Shown one piece after another: positions 17,271 to 26,100 of a stretch of 64,000 nucleotides of DNA (position 1 is the first letter of the stretch; each line of letters begins with the position of its first letter). Origin of the DNA: Rhizobium sp. CFBP 8762 (GTDB taxonomy: Bacteria > Pseudomonadota > Alphaproteobacteria > Rhizobiales > Rhizobiaceae); assembly GCF_014841565.1 (NCBI RefSeq), contig NZ_JACYUD010000005.1, forward strand, positions 62,001 to 126,000. Direction: 5' to 3'. Under the pieces are notes generated by a model. It ran no database searches. It was not told the DNA's origin and was given only the letters and a program-made list of their open reading frames with translations. The translations under genes were made by a program, and so were the position numbers.

Positions 17271-18980
17271 ATGGGAATGAATGACAACGAAGGACCAGTC
17301 GAAGCGGTGCCTTCCTCTTCGGGCGGCGTCCAGACAGGGGCGGTGCCAGGTCCGGATGTCTTGTTTGCATCCGCGCCGTTACTGGACCGTCTTCCGGCGC
17401 TGGTGGCCTATATCAATCGCGAGTATCGGTTCGTGTATGCCAACAAGGCTTATGCCGCTTGGCGTGACAAGACGCCGGAGGAGGTTATAGGGCAACACTG
17501 TCGTGATGTGGTCGGCAATGCCAACTTTACCTTGGTGGGACGGCGGCTGCGGCAGGCGTTGGCCGGTAAAGCAGTTTCTTATGACTATGCCGTGCTGCAA
17601 AACGGTCGCAAACGCCGTGTCCACGCTTGTTATCTTCCGCACACCGGCGCGGATGGCGTGGTCGTCGGCGTCTTCGCTATGTTGACCGATATCAGTTCGG
17701 ACGAAGGCGGGTTGCTTCCTCTAACCGGCAATGACGCCTTGTTCGAGGATACGTTCCTAAATGCGCCCATTGGCATGGCGGTGGTTGAAACGACCGGTCG
17801 TGTTGCACGGGTGAATGAAAGCTTTGCAGCCATGCTTGGTTGCGATCCGGTCGCGCTGGAGGGCGTGGACTTTCGCGATATTACCCATGCGGATGACCGG
17901 GATGCCGATGTTCTCCTGTTCAAGCAGGTGCTGGCTGGTCTGCGCGATGGCTACCGAATAGAAAAACGTTACATCAATTTCACAGGCAATGTGGTCGAAA
18001 CCATATTGTCCGTCTCCGCTGTGCGTGATGATACGGGCGAGCCAATCTGCTTTGTATCCCAAATCGAGGATGTGACAGAGCAACGCGCGGCCGAACGGCG
18101 CCTTCGGGAAAACAACGCACAATTGTCGTTGGCAATCGATGCCGTGCAAGGTGGCTTCTGGCATATGGATGTTGCGACCGGTGAGTTTACGACCTCGCAA
18201 CAACTGGCTCGCTTCATTGCGGGACCGGACGCATCCGTCTTCAATCTTCAGGGATACATGAAGAAGATCAACCCCGAGGATTATGGTGCCACCAACCTTC
18301 TGCCGCTTCTCAGCGGGCAGGTCGATCGCTCCTCGGACGAATACCGGCTGGAAACCGTCAATGGATCTCGCTGGATGCGCTGTGACCGGCGCCTGCTTCG
18401 CGATGCCAAGGGTGACCCGCAACTGATTGTCGGCATGACAACCGATATTTCGGACGAACGCCAGCGATTGATCCAGTCCGAAGAGGAGGCCGATACCGAT
18501 AGCCTCACCGGGCTGCTGAACCGGCGTGGCTTTACGCGGCGTGTGCAAAAAGGCGCCAAGGGGCGGACTTGCGGTATTCTGGCCATCGATCTCGACAGTT
18601 TTAAAGAGGTGAATGACCGGCTTGGACACAAGGCAGGTGATCTGGTGCTGATAGAGGTGGCAAACCGCTTGCGCAGTTGTGTGCGGACGGGGGACATGAT
18701 TGCCCGCCTGGGTGGCGACGAGTTTGCAGTCTTTCTGATGGATGCAGGACGGGATCATTTGCGCTCGCTCGCGCAACGGGTCGTCGCCACCCTCCATGAA
18801 CCCTATCGCATCGGCATTGCCGATCTCGCCTTGAGCGGTAGTGTCGGGGCCTCGTGGACCGCGTCCTGGAATGGAGATCTTGATACCTTTCTTGCCCATG
18901 CCGATACGGTGCTTTATGAGGCAAAGGCAGCCGGTAAGGATAACTGGCAGATGGATCATGATAGTATCGAATCAGAGTAG
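17271..18980 (+). CDS. Diguanylate cyclase with three PAS domains
   Basis: From ATG 17271 (AGGTGG four bases upstream; ATG 17193 is an alternative without a ribosome site) the protein has 569 residues. PAS-like domains lie at about 35-140, 160-275 and 280-400, the second ending in the PAC-type FVSQIEDVTEQRAAERRL. The GGDEF domain at about 410-560 has an intact RLGGDEFAVFL active site, so it should make c-di-GMP. An RTGD motif five residues before GGDEF is a canonical inhibitory I-site for product feedback. There are no membrane segments, so it is a cytosolic sensor. The ligand of the PAS domains cannot be read from sequence. Confidence 0.9.
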   Translation: MGMNDNEGPVEAVPSSSGGVQTGAVPGPDVLFASAPLLDRLPALVAYINREYRFVYANKAYAAWRDKTPEEVIGQHCRDVVGNANFTLVGRRLRQALAGKAVSYDYAVLQNGRKRRVHACYLPHTGADGVVVGVFAMLTDISSDEGGLLPLTGNDALFEDTFLNAPIGMAVVETTGRVARVNESFAAMLGCDPVALEGVDFRDITHADDRDADVLLFKQVLAGLRDGYRIEKRYINFTGNVVETILSVSAVRDDTGEPICFVSQIEDVTEQRAAERRLRENNAQLSLAIDAVQGGFWHMDVATGEFTTSQQLARFIAGPDASVFNLQGYMKKINPEDYGATNLLPLLSGQVDRSSDEYRLETVNGSRWMRCDRRLLRDAKGDPQLIVGMTTDISDERQRLIQSEEEADTDSLTGLLNRRGFTRRVQKGAKGRTCGILAIDLDSFKEVNDRLGHKAGDLVLIEVANRLRSCVRTGDMIARLGGDEFAVFLMDAGRDHLRSLAQRVVATLHEPYRIGIADLALSGSVGASWTASWNGDLDTFLAHADTVLYEAKAAGKDNWQMDHDSIESE

Positions 18981-19080
18981 GGCGCACCGAATAAGGCGAC
19001 TGACCTTTGACAAAACGCCGTCTGCCTGCTTTTAACGGAACACGATAGCGTGTTGCAGGCTCATTCAAACGGATAGCGCG

Positions 19081-19455
19081 ATGAACGAATTTTATGTCGG
19101 CCAGAAGGTGGTGTGTATCGATGCCAAATACACCAAGCAGCAGCGTGTTTCCCTGGCGATCGAACTGGTGGAAGGTCAAATCTACACCATTCGCTGGCTT
19201 GGGCCTTTTACCCATTATCTCGACGGTGAATTTATTGGTATCAAGGTTGCCGAGATTCATCGCGGTGCCGACAAGGAATATGGCTACGACGATATGCCGT
19301 ACCGCGCCACCCGCTTCCGCCCGTTAGTAGAGGACCGGTTGGCCAGCTTGCGCAATCTTACCGCACCCCAGCCGGATGGGTCGCAACCCTATCAGCCGGA
19401 CGCGCCCGAAGAGCCAAAACGGCGCGTCAAGGAAAAGGAAGATCAGAAGGTTTGA
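19081..19455 (+). CDS. Conserved hypothetical protein
   Basis: A 124-residue soluble protein. The first 85 residues look like a small beta-rich domain (VGQKVVCIDAKY, GQIYTIRWLG, DDMPYRATRFRPLVE); I recall similar short proteins in rhizobial genomes and their phages, with no known function. The last 40 residues are proline-rich and then highly charged (KRRVKEKEDQKV). No signal peptide or membrane helix is present. It lies between the diguanylate cyclase and the secreted protein at 19658, with its own ATG but no obvious operon partner. Confidence 0.65.
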   Translation: MNEFYVGQKVVCIDAKYTKQQRVSLAIELVEGQIYTIRWLGPFTHYLDGEFIGIKVAEIHRGADKEYGYDDMPYRATRFRPLVEDRLASLRNLTAPQPDGSQPYQPDAPEEPKRRVKEKEDQKV

Positions 19456-19657
19456 AATCAGTCGCACGGTTCTTTGATAATGGTTGTTTTCCACGCCTAA
19501 GAACTGTGCGTCTGCCTGCCGCAAGTGACTTAAAAAAGATCATTTTTAGCTCAGATGCCGCTTTATGTTCGGGTTATTACGGAACCTAAACGGGGTGTGC
19601 ACGTTTCTTGACCAGCAGACCAGCGATCTGGTTTCAAGAACATAGAGCGAGGTAAAG

Positions 19658-20086
19658 ATGAAAAAGATTATCATGTCTGCGGCACTGTTGGCCGCATCCA
19701 CGACTTTCGCAATGGCGCAGACTGAAACGCCTGCCCAGACACCTGCCCCCGCAACAACGACTGCTCCCGCAGACACCATGGCACCCGCGCCTGCTGATAC
19801 AACAACGACAGCACCCGCAACCGGCATGGACACGACAACGAGCACCGATGCTGATTCCAGCACACCTGCCGTTGCAACGCCGGAAACAACGAACTCTGCT
19901 GCTCCCGTTGCTGGTGCGAATTCCTTCACCGAAGATCAGGCCCGCAGCCGGATCACCGACGCTGGTTACACGGATGTCGGTCCGCTGACCAAGGACGACA
20001 GTGGTATCTGGAGAACAACGGCTAAGAAGGACGGCGCGAGCCATTCCGTAGCGCTCGATTATCAGGGCAACATCGTTAACCAGTAA
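19658..20086 (+). CDS. Secreted Thr/Ala/Pro-rich protein with PepSY-like C-terminal domain
   Basis: A 142-residue protein with a clear Sec signal peptide (MKKIIMSAALLAASTTFAMA/Q). A low-complexity linker of about 65 residues rich in Thr, Ala, Pro and Asp follows. The last 55 residues form a compact domain (FTEDQARSRITDAGYTDV ... SVALDYQGNIV) that resembles a PepSY/BON-sized envelope module. A periplasmic stress or envelope role is a guess from the next gene, which resembles general stress proteins. GAGCGAGG just upstream of the ATG gives a plausible ribosome site. Confidence 0.7.
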   Translation: MKKIIMSAALLAASTTFAMAQTETPAQTPAPATTTAPADTMAPAPADTTTTAPATGMDTTTSTDADSSTPAVATPETTNSAAPVAGANSFTEDQARSRITDAGYTDVGPLTKDDSGIWRTTAKKDGASHSVALDYQGNIVNQ

Positions 20087-20132
20087 TTCGGGCCTCAGGC
20101 TTTCGAAACCACTACAATTTTGGAGATGATCA

Positions 20133-20750
20133 ATGGCTACTGTTTCAGGTCTTTTTGACAATTATGACGACGCAAGCCGTGCGGTAAATGAACTGGAAAC
20201 CGCAGGTATTCCCCGCGACGACATCAGCATTGTCGCCAACAACTCCGACGAATGGTACGGTCGCGATCGTGCCGACGTTGACGAAAGCGGAGCCGCCGAA
20301 GGAGCAGGCACCGGTGCCGGTCTCGGCGCGTTGGCTGGTGGCGCTGGTGGTCTTCTGACAGGCCTCGGTATTATGGCCATCCCCGGCGTGGGCCCAGTGG
20401 TAGCAGCTGGTTGGCTCGCAGCCACAGCTGTCGGCGCCATTGCTGGTGCAGCCGTTGGCGGTGCAGCCGGTGGTATTATCGGCGCGATGACGGACGCTGG
20501 TGTATCTGAAGAAGATGCGCATGTGTACGCTGAAGGCGTGCGCCGTGGCGGTACGCTGGTCACGGCCAAGGTCAACGAAGCCCATGCTTCGATTGCGGAA
20601 GACATTCTGCAGCGCTCGCGCCGGGTTGATCTCGCAGATCGCCGCCGTTCGTACTCGGAATCCGGTTGGGATCGCTTCGATGAGTCGGCAACGCCTTACA
20701 CGCCTGAACAGGCACGTGAAGAGCGCAATCGCTACACGAACGTTCTGTAA
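20133..20750 (+). CDS. General stress protein-like, glycine-zipper membrane protein
   Basis: A 205-residue protein. The N-terminal 45 residues (VSGLFDNYDDASRAVNELETAGIP) match the ferredoxin-like fold of the GspM/YflT general stress domain. Residues about 55-130 are a long Gly/Ala stretch (GAGLGALAGGAGGLLTGLG, AGAAVGGAAGGIIGAM) forming glycine-zipper membrane helices. A further domain (VSEEDAHVYAEGVRRGGTLV) repeats the fold, and the C-terminus is charged. Such proteins are common in Hyphomicrobiales and induced under general stress in several species; that regulation is family knowledge, not visible here. A Rho-independent terminator follows. Confidence 0.75.
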   Translation: MATVSGLFDNYDDASRAVNELETAGIPRDDISIVANNSDEWYGRDRADVDESGAAEGAGTGAGLGALAGGAGGLLTGLGIMAIPGVGPVVAAGWLAATAVGAIAGAAVGGAAGGIIGAMTDAGVSEEDAHVYAEGVRRGGTLVTAKVNEAHASIAEDILQRSRRVDLADRRRSYSESGWDRFDESATPYTPEQAREERNRYTNVL

Positions 20751-20770
20751 TCTCGGATTATAGTTGTAAA

Positions 20771-20795
20771 GAGCCGGCCTCAGGGTCGGCTTTTT
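20771..20795 (+). terminator. Rho-independent terminator after the stress-protein gene
   Basis: AGCCGGCC pairs with GGTCGGCT around loop TCAG (one G-T type mismatch) and is followed by five T, about 20 bases after the stop codon at 20750. Confidence 0.85.
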
Positions 20796-20897
20796 GCGTT
20801 TTGAGGTAGCGCAAAAACCGCGTCCTGTTCGGTAGCAACCCCATTGCAGAAACATCACTGTTGGCGTTACGCTTGATGAAACGATGATTGGTTGCGT

Positions 20898-21842
20898 ATG
20901 TCCGAGATTGCTTTGAACGTTCTGCCTGTTTTTATCCTTATATTTTTAGGCTGGGGCGTTGTTCGTATCGGATATCTCAGTCCAAGCGTCGGCGATGGTC
21001 TCGGAGACTTTGTGTTTCGTATTGCTGTGCCGGTGTTGCTGTTCGGCACGATTGCGCAAGCGAATTTCCAGTCCGGCTCCCCATGGTTGTTGTGGGTGGC
21101 CTATTTTGGTGGTGTGGCTGTTACCTGGGCTCTGGGTGAATTGATTGCCACCCGTCTGTTCAAGCGTGATGCGCGCATCGGCGTTCTTGCAGGCGTATCA
21201 TCCTCGTTTGCCAACAACATCTTTATTGGTCTTCCGCTGGTCACCAGAGTGGTGGGCGAGGACGGAATTGTTGCGCTGTCGGTTCTGCTCTCCGTGCATC
21301 TGCCGGTGATGATGATTGCAGGCACAATTCTGATGGAGCGCGCCGAGCGAAAAGCCACAGGACGGGCGGGGAAGAGTGTGCCTCAGGTAATGCTCGATGT
21401 CGGGCGAAACCTGATACGCAATCCCCTGATTATCGGTCTCAGCTGTGGTGCGCTGGTCAATATCAGCGGTTTGCCGTTTGGCGGCACGGTCAAGATCGTC
21501 ACGGACCAGATCACGGCTGTCGCCGCACCGGCGGCGCTGGTGTCCATCGGCATGGCACTGGTTAAATACGGTGTATCAGGCAATCTGGGGTTGGCAACCG
21601 TAACCACGGCATTGAAACTCATTGTGCTGCCCGCGGCTGTGTTCGCTTTCAGTACGGTTGTCGGATTGTCGCCTCAATGGGCAGCGGCGCTTGTCTTGAC
21701 GGCATCGGTACCAACAGGCGTGAATGCCTGGTTGATTGCCAATCACTTTAATGTGGGGCACGGTTTGGCATCCAGCACCATTACAATGACGACCATGCTG
21801 GGCGTGGTCTCCGTTTCCGCATGGACGTATTTTCTAATGTAG
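20898..21842 (+). CDS. AEC family transporter (auxin efflux carrier-like permease)
   Basis: A 314-residue inner-membrane protein with about ten hydrophobic segments in two inverted halves, as in the AEC family. It starts at ATG 20898 (MSEIALNVLPVFILIF). Conserved-looking asparagine/proline breaks occur in each half (SSSFANNIFIGLPLV; ASVPTGVNAWLIA). Family members export or import organic acids such as malate or malonate; substrate cannot be set from sequence. It is monocistronic and shares a bidirectional terminator with cycM. Confidence 0.88.
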   Translation: MSEIALNVLPVFILIFLGWGVVRIGYLSPSVGDGLGDFVFRIAVPVLLFGTIAQANFQSGSPWLLWVAYFGGVAVTWALGELIATRLFKRDARIGVLAGVSSSFANNIFIGLPLVTRVVGEDGIVALSVLLSVHLPVMMIAGTILMERAERKATGRAGKSVPQVMLDVGRNLIRNPLIIGLSCGALVNISGLPFGGTVKIVTDQITAVAAPAALVSIGMALVKYGVSGNLGLATVTTALKLIVLPAAVFAFSTVVGLSPQWAAALVLTASVPTGVNAWLIANHFNVGHGLASSTITMTTMLGVVSVSAWTYFLM

Positions 21843-21856
21843 ACGCTGACGAAAAT

Positions 21857-21879
21857 ACCCGGGCAAAGCCTGCCCGGGT
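21857..21879. terminator. Bidirectional terminator between the AEC gene and cycM
   Basis: A perfect 9-bp stem (ACCCGGGCA / TGCCCGGGT) with loop AAGCC between two convergent genes. Neither side has a long T run. Confidence 0.65.
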
Positions 21880-21934
21880 TAACACATGATGCCGTTAAAG
21901 CGCCGTTCTGTTTTTAATCAGAACGAAAAGCTCT

Positions 21935-22735
21935 CTAAGGCTTTGCAGGCGTCTGCTCGGGCGCGGGGGCTGGCTGGTCACCTTGTGGGGAGGGTGGAGC
22001 GCTGGTGGATTTGCCAGCTTCATCCGGTTCCTGTGTGGTGGCCGCACCGGGTGGTGTGGTTGCTGATTTCGGCTCTTGCGTGGTGACAGGTGCCTGTGCA
22101 GGCGCATCGCCGGTGGCTGGAGCGGCGGCGGCTGGGGCCGCAGCGGGCTCAACACCCTCGGCAGGCGCTGCCTGAGCGGCAGCCGGATCGGGCAGGGGCG
22201 CCGGTGAGTCCGATTGCGTGCGCAGGAAGGACAGAAGGTTCGCCCGCTCCTCCGGTTTTTTGATGCCGGCGAAACCCATGGCTGTGCCCGGCACATGCTT
22301 CTTTGGTGCTTCGATAAAGTAGCTCAAGTGATCGAAGTCCCAGACAACCTTTTGCCCCTGCGAAAATGCGACCATGCCAGCAGAGTAGCTGAAGCCTTCA
22401 TGCGAGGCGATTGGACGATTGACGACCCCCCATAGGTTAGGCCCTACCTTGTTGGGCCCTCCCTTCTCTACGGTGTGACAGCTCGCACATTTCTTGAAAA
22501 CACCCTGTCCGGCATCGGCATCGGCATTTGCGAGCAGCGGACCGATGGCAACTTCCGCAGCCTCTCCTCCGGCCTCACCAGCAGCTTCTGCCGGGTTCTC
22601 CTCGGCGACAATGGCAAAGCCTTCCTTCTCGGGCACCGGTGAATGGAATATGCCCTCGGATGCGATCGAAACCGACATCAGGACAAAAACTGTGCCAAGA
22701 AGGGCGCCCGCCCCCATGTTCACATATGAGTTCAT
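21935..22735 (-). CDS. cycM: Membrane-anchored cytochrome c (CycM type) with long Ala/Pro tail
   Basis: The start at 22735 gives 266 residues beginning [20 protein letters not shown], an uncleaved-type N-terminal anchor. The haem motif is CASCH ([13 protein letters not shown]) with the axial methionine in [15 protein letters not shown], the class I arrangement of mitochondrial-like cytochromes c. CycM carries electrons from the bc1 complex to an aa3-type oxidase in rhizobia. The core ends around residue 175; about 90 further residues are Ala/Pro/Thr/Gln-rich and low complexity, which is unusual in length for CycM. The gene is divergent from kdsB. Confidence 0.9.
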   Translation of the reverse strand: MNSYVNMGAGALLGTVFVLMSVSIASEGIFHSPVPEKEGFAIVAEENPAEAAGEAGGEAAEVAIGPLLANADADAGQGVFKKCASCHTVEKGGPNKVGPNLWGVVNRPIASHEGFSYSAGMVAFSQGQKVVWDFDHLSYFIEAPKKHVPGTAMGFAGIKKPEERANLLSFLRTQSDSPAPLPDPAAAQAAPAEGVEPAAAPAAAAPATGDAPAQAPVTTQEPKSATTPPGAATTQEPDEAGKSTSAPPSPQGDQPAPAPEQTPAKP

Positions 22736-22850
22736 GTGCAAACGCTCCCTTACAGCCGTCGCGATTGTCGCCCGGCCCCATCTTGAAATCGCGTGAAACC
22801 TATGTCTTTTGGCAGCGCGTGACAACTACGATCATCCCGCAGTTGCCTTT

Positions 22851-22954
22851 TGCATAATTCTTTAAATCGGAATCGGTTTAAAGAAGAATTATGCAGCAGA
22901 TATAAAGTGCTACAGCGTCCTTTGTGCGTGGTGTTTGACGCGCGGCGCTGTAGC
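22851..22954. repeat. Intergenic palindromic repeat element upstream of kdsB
   Basis: Two nested inverted repeats. TGCATAATTCTTTAAA (22851-22866) pairs with 22877-22895, which carries a three-base insertion. GCTACAGCG (22909-22917) pairs with CGCTGTAGC (22946-22954). The motif order ending in GTGCTACAGCGTCC is one I associate with abundant extragenic repeats in rhizobial genomes. It lies 43 bases before kdsB and may also form the kdsB leader. Confidence 0.6.
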
Positions 22955-22996
22955 CAGCACTTGACACTTTTTTTGCCAGCTTTTGAAGGAAAAAGC

Positions 22997-23752
22997 ATGA
23001 TCGAGCAGCATTTTAGCAAAAGGTTGGTGCTGATCCCCGCTCGCCTGGCCTCCACCCGTCTTCCGGGCAAGCCTTTGGCCGATATTGCGGGCTTGCCGAT
23101 GATCGTGCAGGTGGCCATGCGCGCCCGCGAGGCTGATGTCGGTCGTGTCGTCGTGGCCGCTGACCATCAGGATATTCTGGATGCTGTCACCGCTGCCGGT
23201 TTTGAAGCGGTCATGACTGGCAACCATCATCAGTCCGGTTCGGACCGGATTTTTGAAGCCCTGCGCCAACTGGACCCGGATGGGGAAATTGAAACGATCC
23301 TGAACGTGCAAGGCGATCTGCCGACTATTGAGCCTGAGACAATCCGCGCTGCTCTCCGTCCGCTGGGCAATCCAGATACAGATATAGCCACGCTCACGGT
23401 GGAAATCGCCGATGATGCCGACAGGATGAACCCCAATGTGGTGAAGGTGGTGGGCACACCGCTGACCGAAAGCCGGTTGCGCGCGCTTTACTTTACCCGT
23501 ACGACAGCGCCGTTTGGCGACGGGCCTCTCTACCATCATATCGGTCTTTATGCCTATCGGCGCAGCGTACTTGCGCGCTTTGTTGCCCTGCCGCCCTCCA
23601 CGCTGGAGAAGCGCGAATCGCTGGAGCAGTTGCGCGCGCTGGAAGCGGGGATGCGTATCGACGTGGAAATTGTCGATGGCGTACCGCTTGGCGTAGATAC
23701 GCCCGACGATCTTGAAAAAGCGCGGGTTATCCTCGCCAAACAGAAAGCCTGA
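22997..23752 (+). CDS. kdsB: 3-deoxy-manno-octulosonate cytidylyltransferase (CMP-KDO synthetase)
   Basis: A 251-residue cytosolic enzyme that activates KDO with CTP for lipopolysaccharide inner-core synthesis. The nucleotidyltransferase N-terminus is [20 protein letters not shown], the metal region reads [13 protein letters not shown], and [10 protein letters not shown] and [14 protein letters not shown] are typical KdsB motifs. GAAGGA precedes the ATG at 22997; a longer reading to 22850 would run through the repeat element and was rejected. It is followed eight bases later by pheA. Confidence 0.96.
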   Translation: MIEQHFSKRLVLIPARLASTRLPGKPLADIAGLPMIVQVAMRAREADVGRVVVAADHQDILDAVTAAGFEAVMTGNHHQSGSDRIFEALRQLDPDGEIETILNVQGDLPTIEPETIRAALRPLGNPDTDIATLTVEIADDADRMNPNVVKVVGTPLTESRLRALYFTRTTAPFGDGPLYHHIGLYAYRRSVLARFVALPPSTLEKRESLEQLRALEAGMRIDVEIVDGVPLGVDTPDDLEKARVILAKQKA

Positions 23753-23760
23753 CCTTCGCC

Positions 23761-24624
23761 ATGATAGACAAGACGACCAACCGCATTGCCTTTCAAGGTG
23801 ATTTTGGTGCCAATTCAGACATGGCCTGCCGCGACATGTTTCCTGACATGGAGCCGCTGCCCTGCCAGACGTTTGAAGATGCCTTCGTGGCGTTACAGTC
23901 CGGAGAGGCGGATCTGGCGATGATTCCGATCGAAAACACAATTGCAGGCCGGGTCGCTGATATTCACCACCTTCTGCCCGACAGCGGGCTGTATATTATC
24001 GGTGAATATTTCATGCCGATCCGGTTTCAACTGATGGTGCTGCCGGGCGTCACAGCGGATGAGATCAGGACGGTTCACAGCCATATCCATGCGCTGGGCC
24101 AGTGCCGGAAGATCGTGCGGGCCAATGGCTGGAAGGCTGTTGTGGCCGGTGACACCGCCGGGGCCGCCAAGCTGGTAAGCGAGACCGGAAACCCCAGCAT
24201 GGCCGCCCTGGCACCGCGTCTGGCCGCAGACCTCTACGGTCTCAGTATTCTGGCCGAAAATGTTGAGGATATGGAAAGCAATGTAACGCGCTTTGTCGTT
24301 CTGGCGCGCACTGCTGTGCCGATGGCACGTCAGCAGCCGGACGACGTGATTGTAACAACGTTCGTCTTCAATGTGCGCAACATTCCAGCAGCGCTCTACA
24401 AGGCACTGGGCGGCTTTGCGACCAATGGCATCAACATGACCAAGCTGGAAAGCTACCAGATCGGCGGCAAGTTCATCGCTACCCAGTTCTACGCCGATGT
24501 GGAGGGGCACCCGGAGGATGAAAATTTGCGCCGCGCGCTGGAGGAACTTGCCTTCTTTTCCGAGAAGGTTCGTATACTCGGGACATATTATGCTCACCCG
24601 ATGCGAAAAAATTTAGCCAACTAG
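23761..24624 (+). CDS. pheA: Prephenate dehydratase
   Basis: A 287-residue monofunctional enzyme making phenylpyruvate in phenylalanine synthesis. The catalytic domain (IAFQGDFGANSDMA at the N-terminus, DLAMIPIENTIAGRV, and the ESNVTRFVVL region at about 180) is followed by an ACT regulatory domain at about 200-275 (FVFNVRNIPAALYKALGGFA; NMTKLESYQIGGKFIATQFY), so feedback control by phenylalanine is expected. No chorismate mutase domain is present. The kdsB-pheA pairing is, as I recall, common in Rhizobiaceae. Confidence 0.96.
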   Translation: MIDKTTNRIAFQGDFGANSDMACRDMFPDMEPLPCQTFEDAFVALQSGEADLAMIPIENTIAGRVADIHHLLPDSGLYIIGEYFMPIRFQLMVLPGVTADEIRTVHSHIHALGQCRKIVRANGWKAVVAGDTAGAAKLVSETGNPSMAALAPRLAADLYGLSILAENVEDMESNVTRFVVLARTAVPMARQQPDDVIVTTFVFNVRNIPAALYKALGGFATNGINMTKLESYQIGGKFIATQFYADVEGHPEDENLRRALEELAFFSEKVRILGTYYAHPMRKNLAN

Positions 24625-24651
24625 GTCGCCACATCGTGCGCTGGCCCATGG

Positions 24652-24669
24652 CTGTTGCTGCAGCAACAG
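24652..24669. repeat. 18-bp perfect palindrome between pheA and the siderophore operon
   Basis: CTGTTGCTGCAGCAACAG lies 27 bases after the pheA stop and about 80 bases beyond the stop of the convergent siderophore operon. It could form a 7-bp hairpin with a TGCA loop. It lacks a T run, so it may be a weak terminator, a 3' stabiliser or a protein site. Confidence 0.5.
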
Positions 24670-24750
24670 ACAGGGGCATCTCCGCACAGATGGCGGCTTA
24701 TCCGGCACCACGGAGATTGGATTTGGATTCAGAGACAGCAGTCTGCTGCA

Positions 24751-26100
24751 TCAAGTTGCCTGCAACGGAATTTTTTTCAGGGAAGGCTCATGCGGAGAAT
24801 TTGAAGTTTCCGCATGATTTTCGTGATCACTCATGCGGATGTGCGATTCTTTCCATTGCAAGAAGATCTCGCCAAGTCTGTCCTTTATCCTCTTTTCCAG
24901 ATCGTTGGCTTCTTGGATTTTGTCGTGAACGTTGGACACGTGACTTAAATCCTGGGTCTGACTAAGTTTCATGCACGCATAGTGCAGACTTTTTAGTGCT
25001 TGCACCAACGAATCGATGACCTCGCACCATGTTTCAAATTCAGCAGCAGGGAGTTTCAACGCACGCCAGAAGAAAGCGAACCCGTGTTCGTAGGCGTATT
25101 TACGGATAATGATGACCGGCAGTTCGCGAACCGCGACTGCTAGATTTGAAATCCTCAGGCCGTTCCGTTGTTCAACATGAGCATTAACGATAGTGCAGAC
25201 CGCATCCACGAGTGGATTGCGATCACGAATAAAGCAGGCTTCAAAAAAAGCGCTGATATCGTCTGGGTTTGGACTTTGAGCCGTGGCGTTATCGAAAACA
25301 TAGCCTCCGCCAACCGTTGGCTGCATAATCGCATGCGCAACCTTGTTCCGAGCAATTACACCTTCCCAGCGAAAATCGGGGTCATGCACGAACCATGTGT
25401 CCGGATCGGTTGTTGTGCGGAGCATAAGGAAATGGGGAAATGGGTTCTGGTTGAACTTGTTTTCACGTTCCGGCAGGTGGAACATGTCCAGCATAACCAT
25501 GACAGAAACTGATTCCGATCGATTGTCTACGAGCTCTATCAGTGTCTCAAGATTCTCTGTCTTAGAGCGGTGTGGATCGTACCATTGATGAATAGGAACC
25601 TTATAAAGACGAGTGAACCAATCACGGAAAAAATCCTGCGTTATGTCTGGTGAATGATACTGCAGCCCAAACTGGTCGCTGATAGCGAATTTGGCATCCC
25701 AGACACCAAAATAGAAAGGGCGATGGTCTATGCCGAATTTCTTGAGACCGTCACATAAGCAACTGATGAAGCAATGGACTTTAAGATCGTAGTAAGCTTC
25801 ACCGTGCACACCTTCATCCACAGTTCCGCCTGTCAAAGCAAAATCAGGTAGTTTCGTTCTGGGCGCGAATAACGCAATCAGATCGGACACTGTATTGAGG
25901 TCTTGCTCCGCGATGGCCTGTTCAGGCATCGATAGTCCGTATTCTAGCTCAAGATTCAGAAATACTTCCAGAAGTAGGACGGAATCGAGATAGAGATCTT
26001 CATTAAGACGCGCGTTGAGAGAGAACCCATCCATATGAACATTGTTCATGGTTGTGCTGAGTATCGTGCGCACAGCGTCATATATTTCGGAAGGATTCAT
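24751..26100 (-). CDS. Aryl carrier protein fused to AsbE-like acyltransferase (petrobactin-type)
   Basis: A 449-residue protein. Residues 1-80 form an acyl carrier domain with the phosphopantetheine serine in DLYLDSVLLLE (Ser40). Residues about 95-430 match an AsbE-type (DUF6005-like) domain: DLKVHCFISCLCDGL, HRPFYFG, YHSPDITQDFF and PHFLML ... VHDPDF. In petrobactin synthesis AsbD carries 3,4-dihydroxybenzoate and AsbE passes it to the polyamine; here both steps sit on one chain. Cys110, His223 and Asp240 are placed like a cysteine-acyltransferase triad, which is my inference. It overlaps the AMP-ligase gene by four bases (ATGA) and ends the operon. No signal peptide; cytosolic. Confidence 0.8.
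   Translation of the reverse strand: MNPSEIYDAVRTILSTTMNNVHMDGFSLNARLNEDLYLDSVLLLEVFLNLELEYGLSMPEQAIAEQDLNTVSDLIALFAPRTKLPDFALTGGTVDEGVHGEAYYDLKVHCFISCLCDGLKKFGIDHRPFYFGVWDAKFAISDQFGLQYHSPDITQDFFRDWFTRLYKVPIHQWYDPHRSKTENLETLIELVDNRSESVSVMVMLDMFHLPERENKFNQNPFPHFLMLRTTTDPDTWFVHDPDFRWEGVIARNKVAHAIMQPTVGGGYVFDNATAQSPNPDDISAFFEACFIRDRNPLVDAVCTIVNAHVEQRNGLRISNLAVAVRELPVIIIRKYAYEHGFAFFWRALKLPAAEFETWCEVIDSLVQALKSLHYACMKLSQTQDLSHVSNVHDKIQEANDLEKRIKDRLGEIFLQWKESHIRMSDHENHAETSNSPHEPSLKKIPLQAT

Noticed and set aside
17757-18959. A 400-codon minus frame opposite the PAS-GGDEF gene
   Set aside because: Antisense shadow; composition is unlike a protein and no ribosome site is seen.
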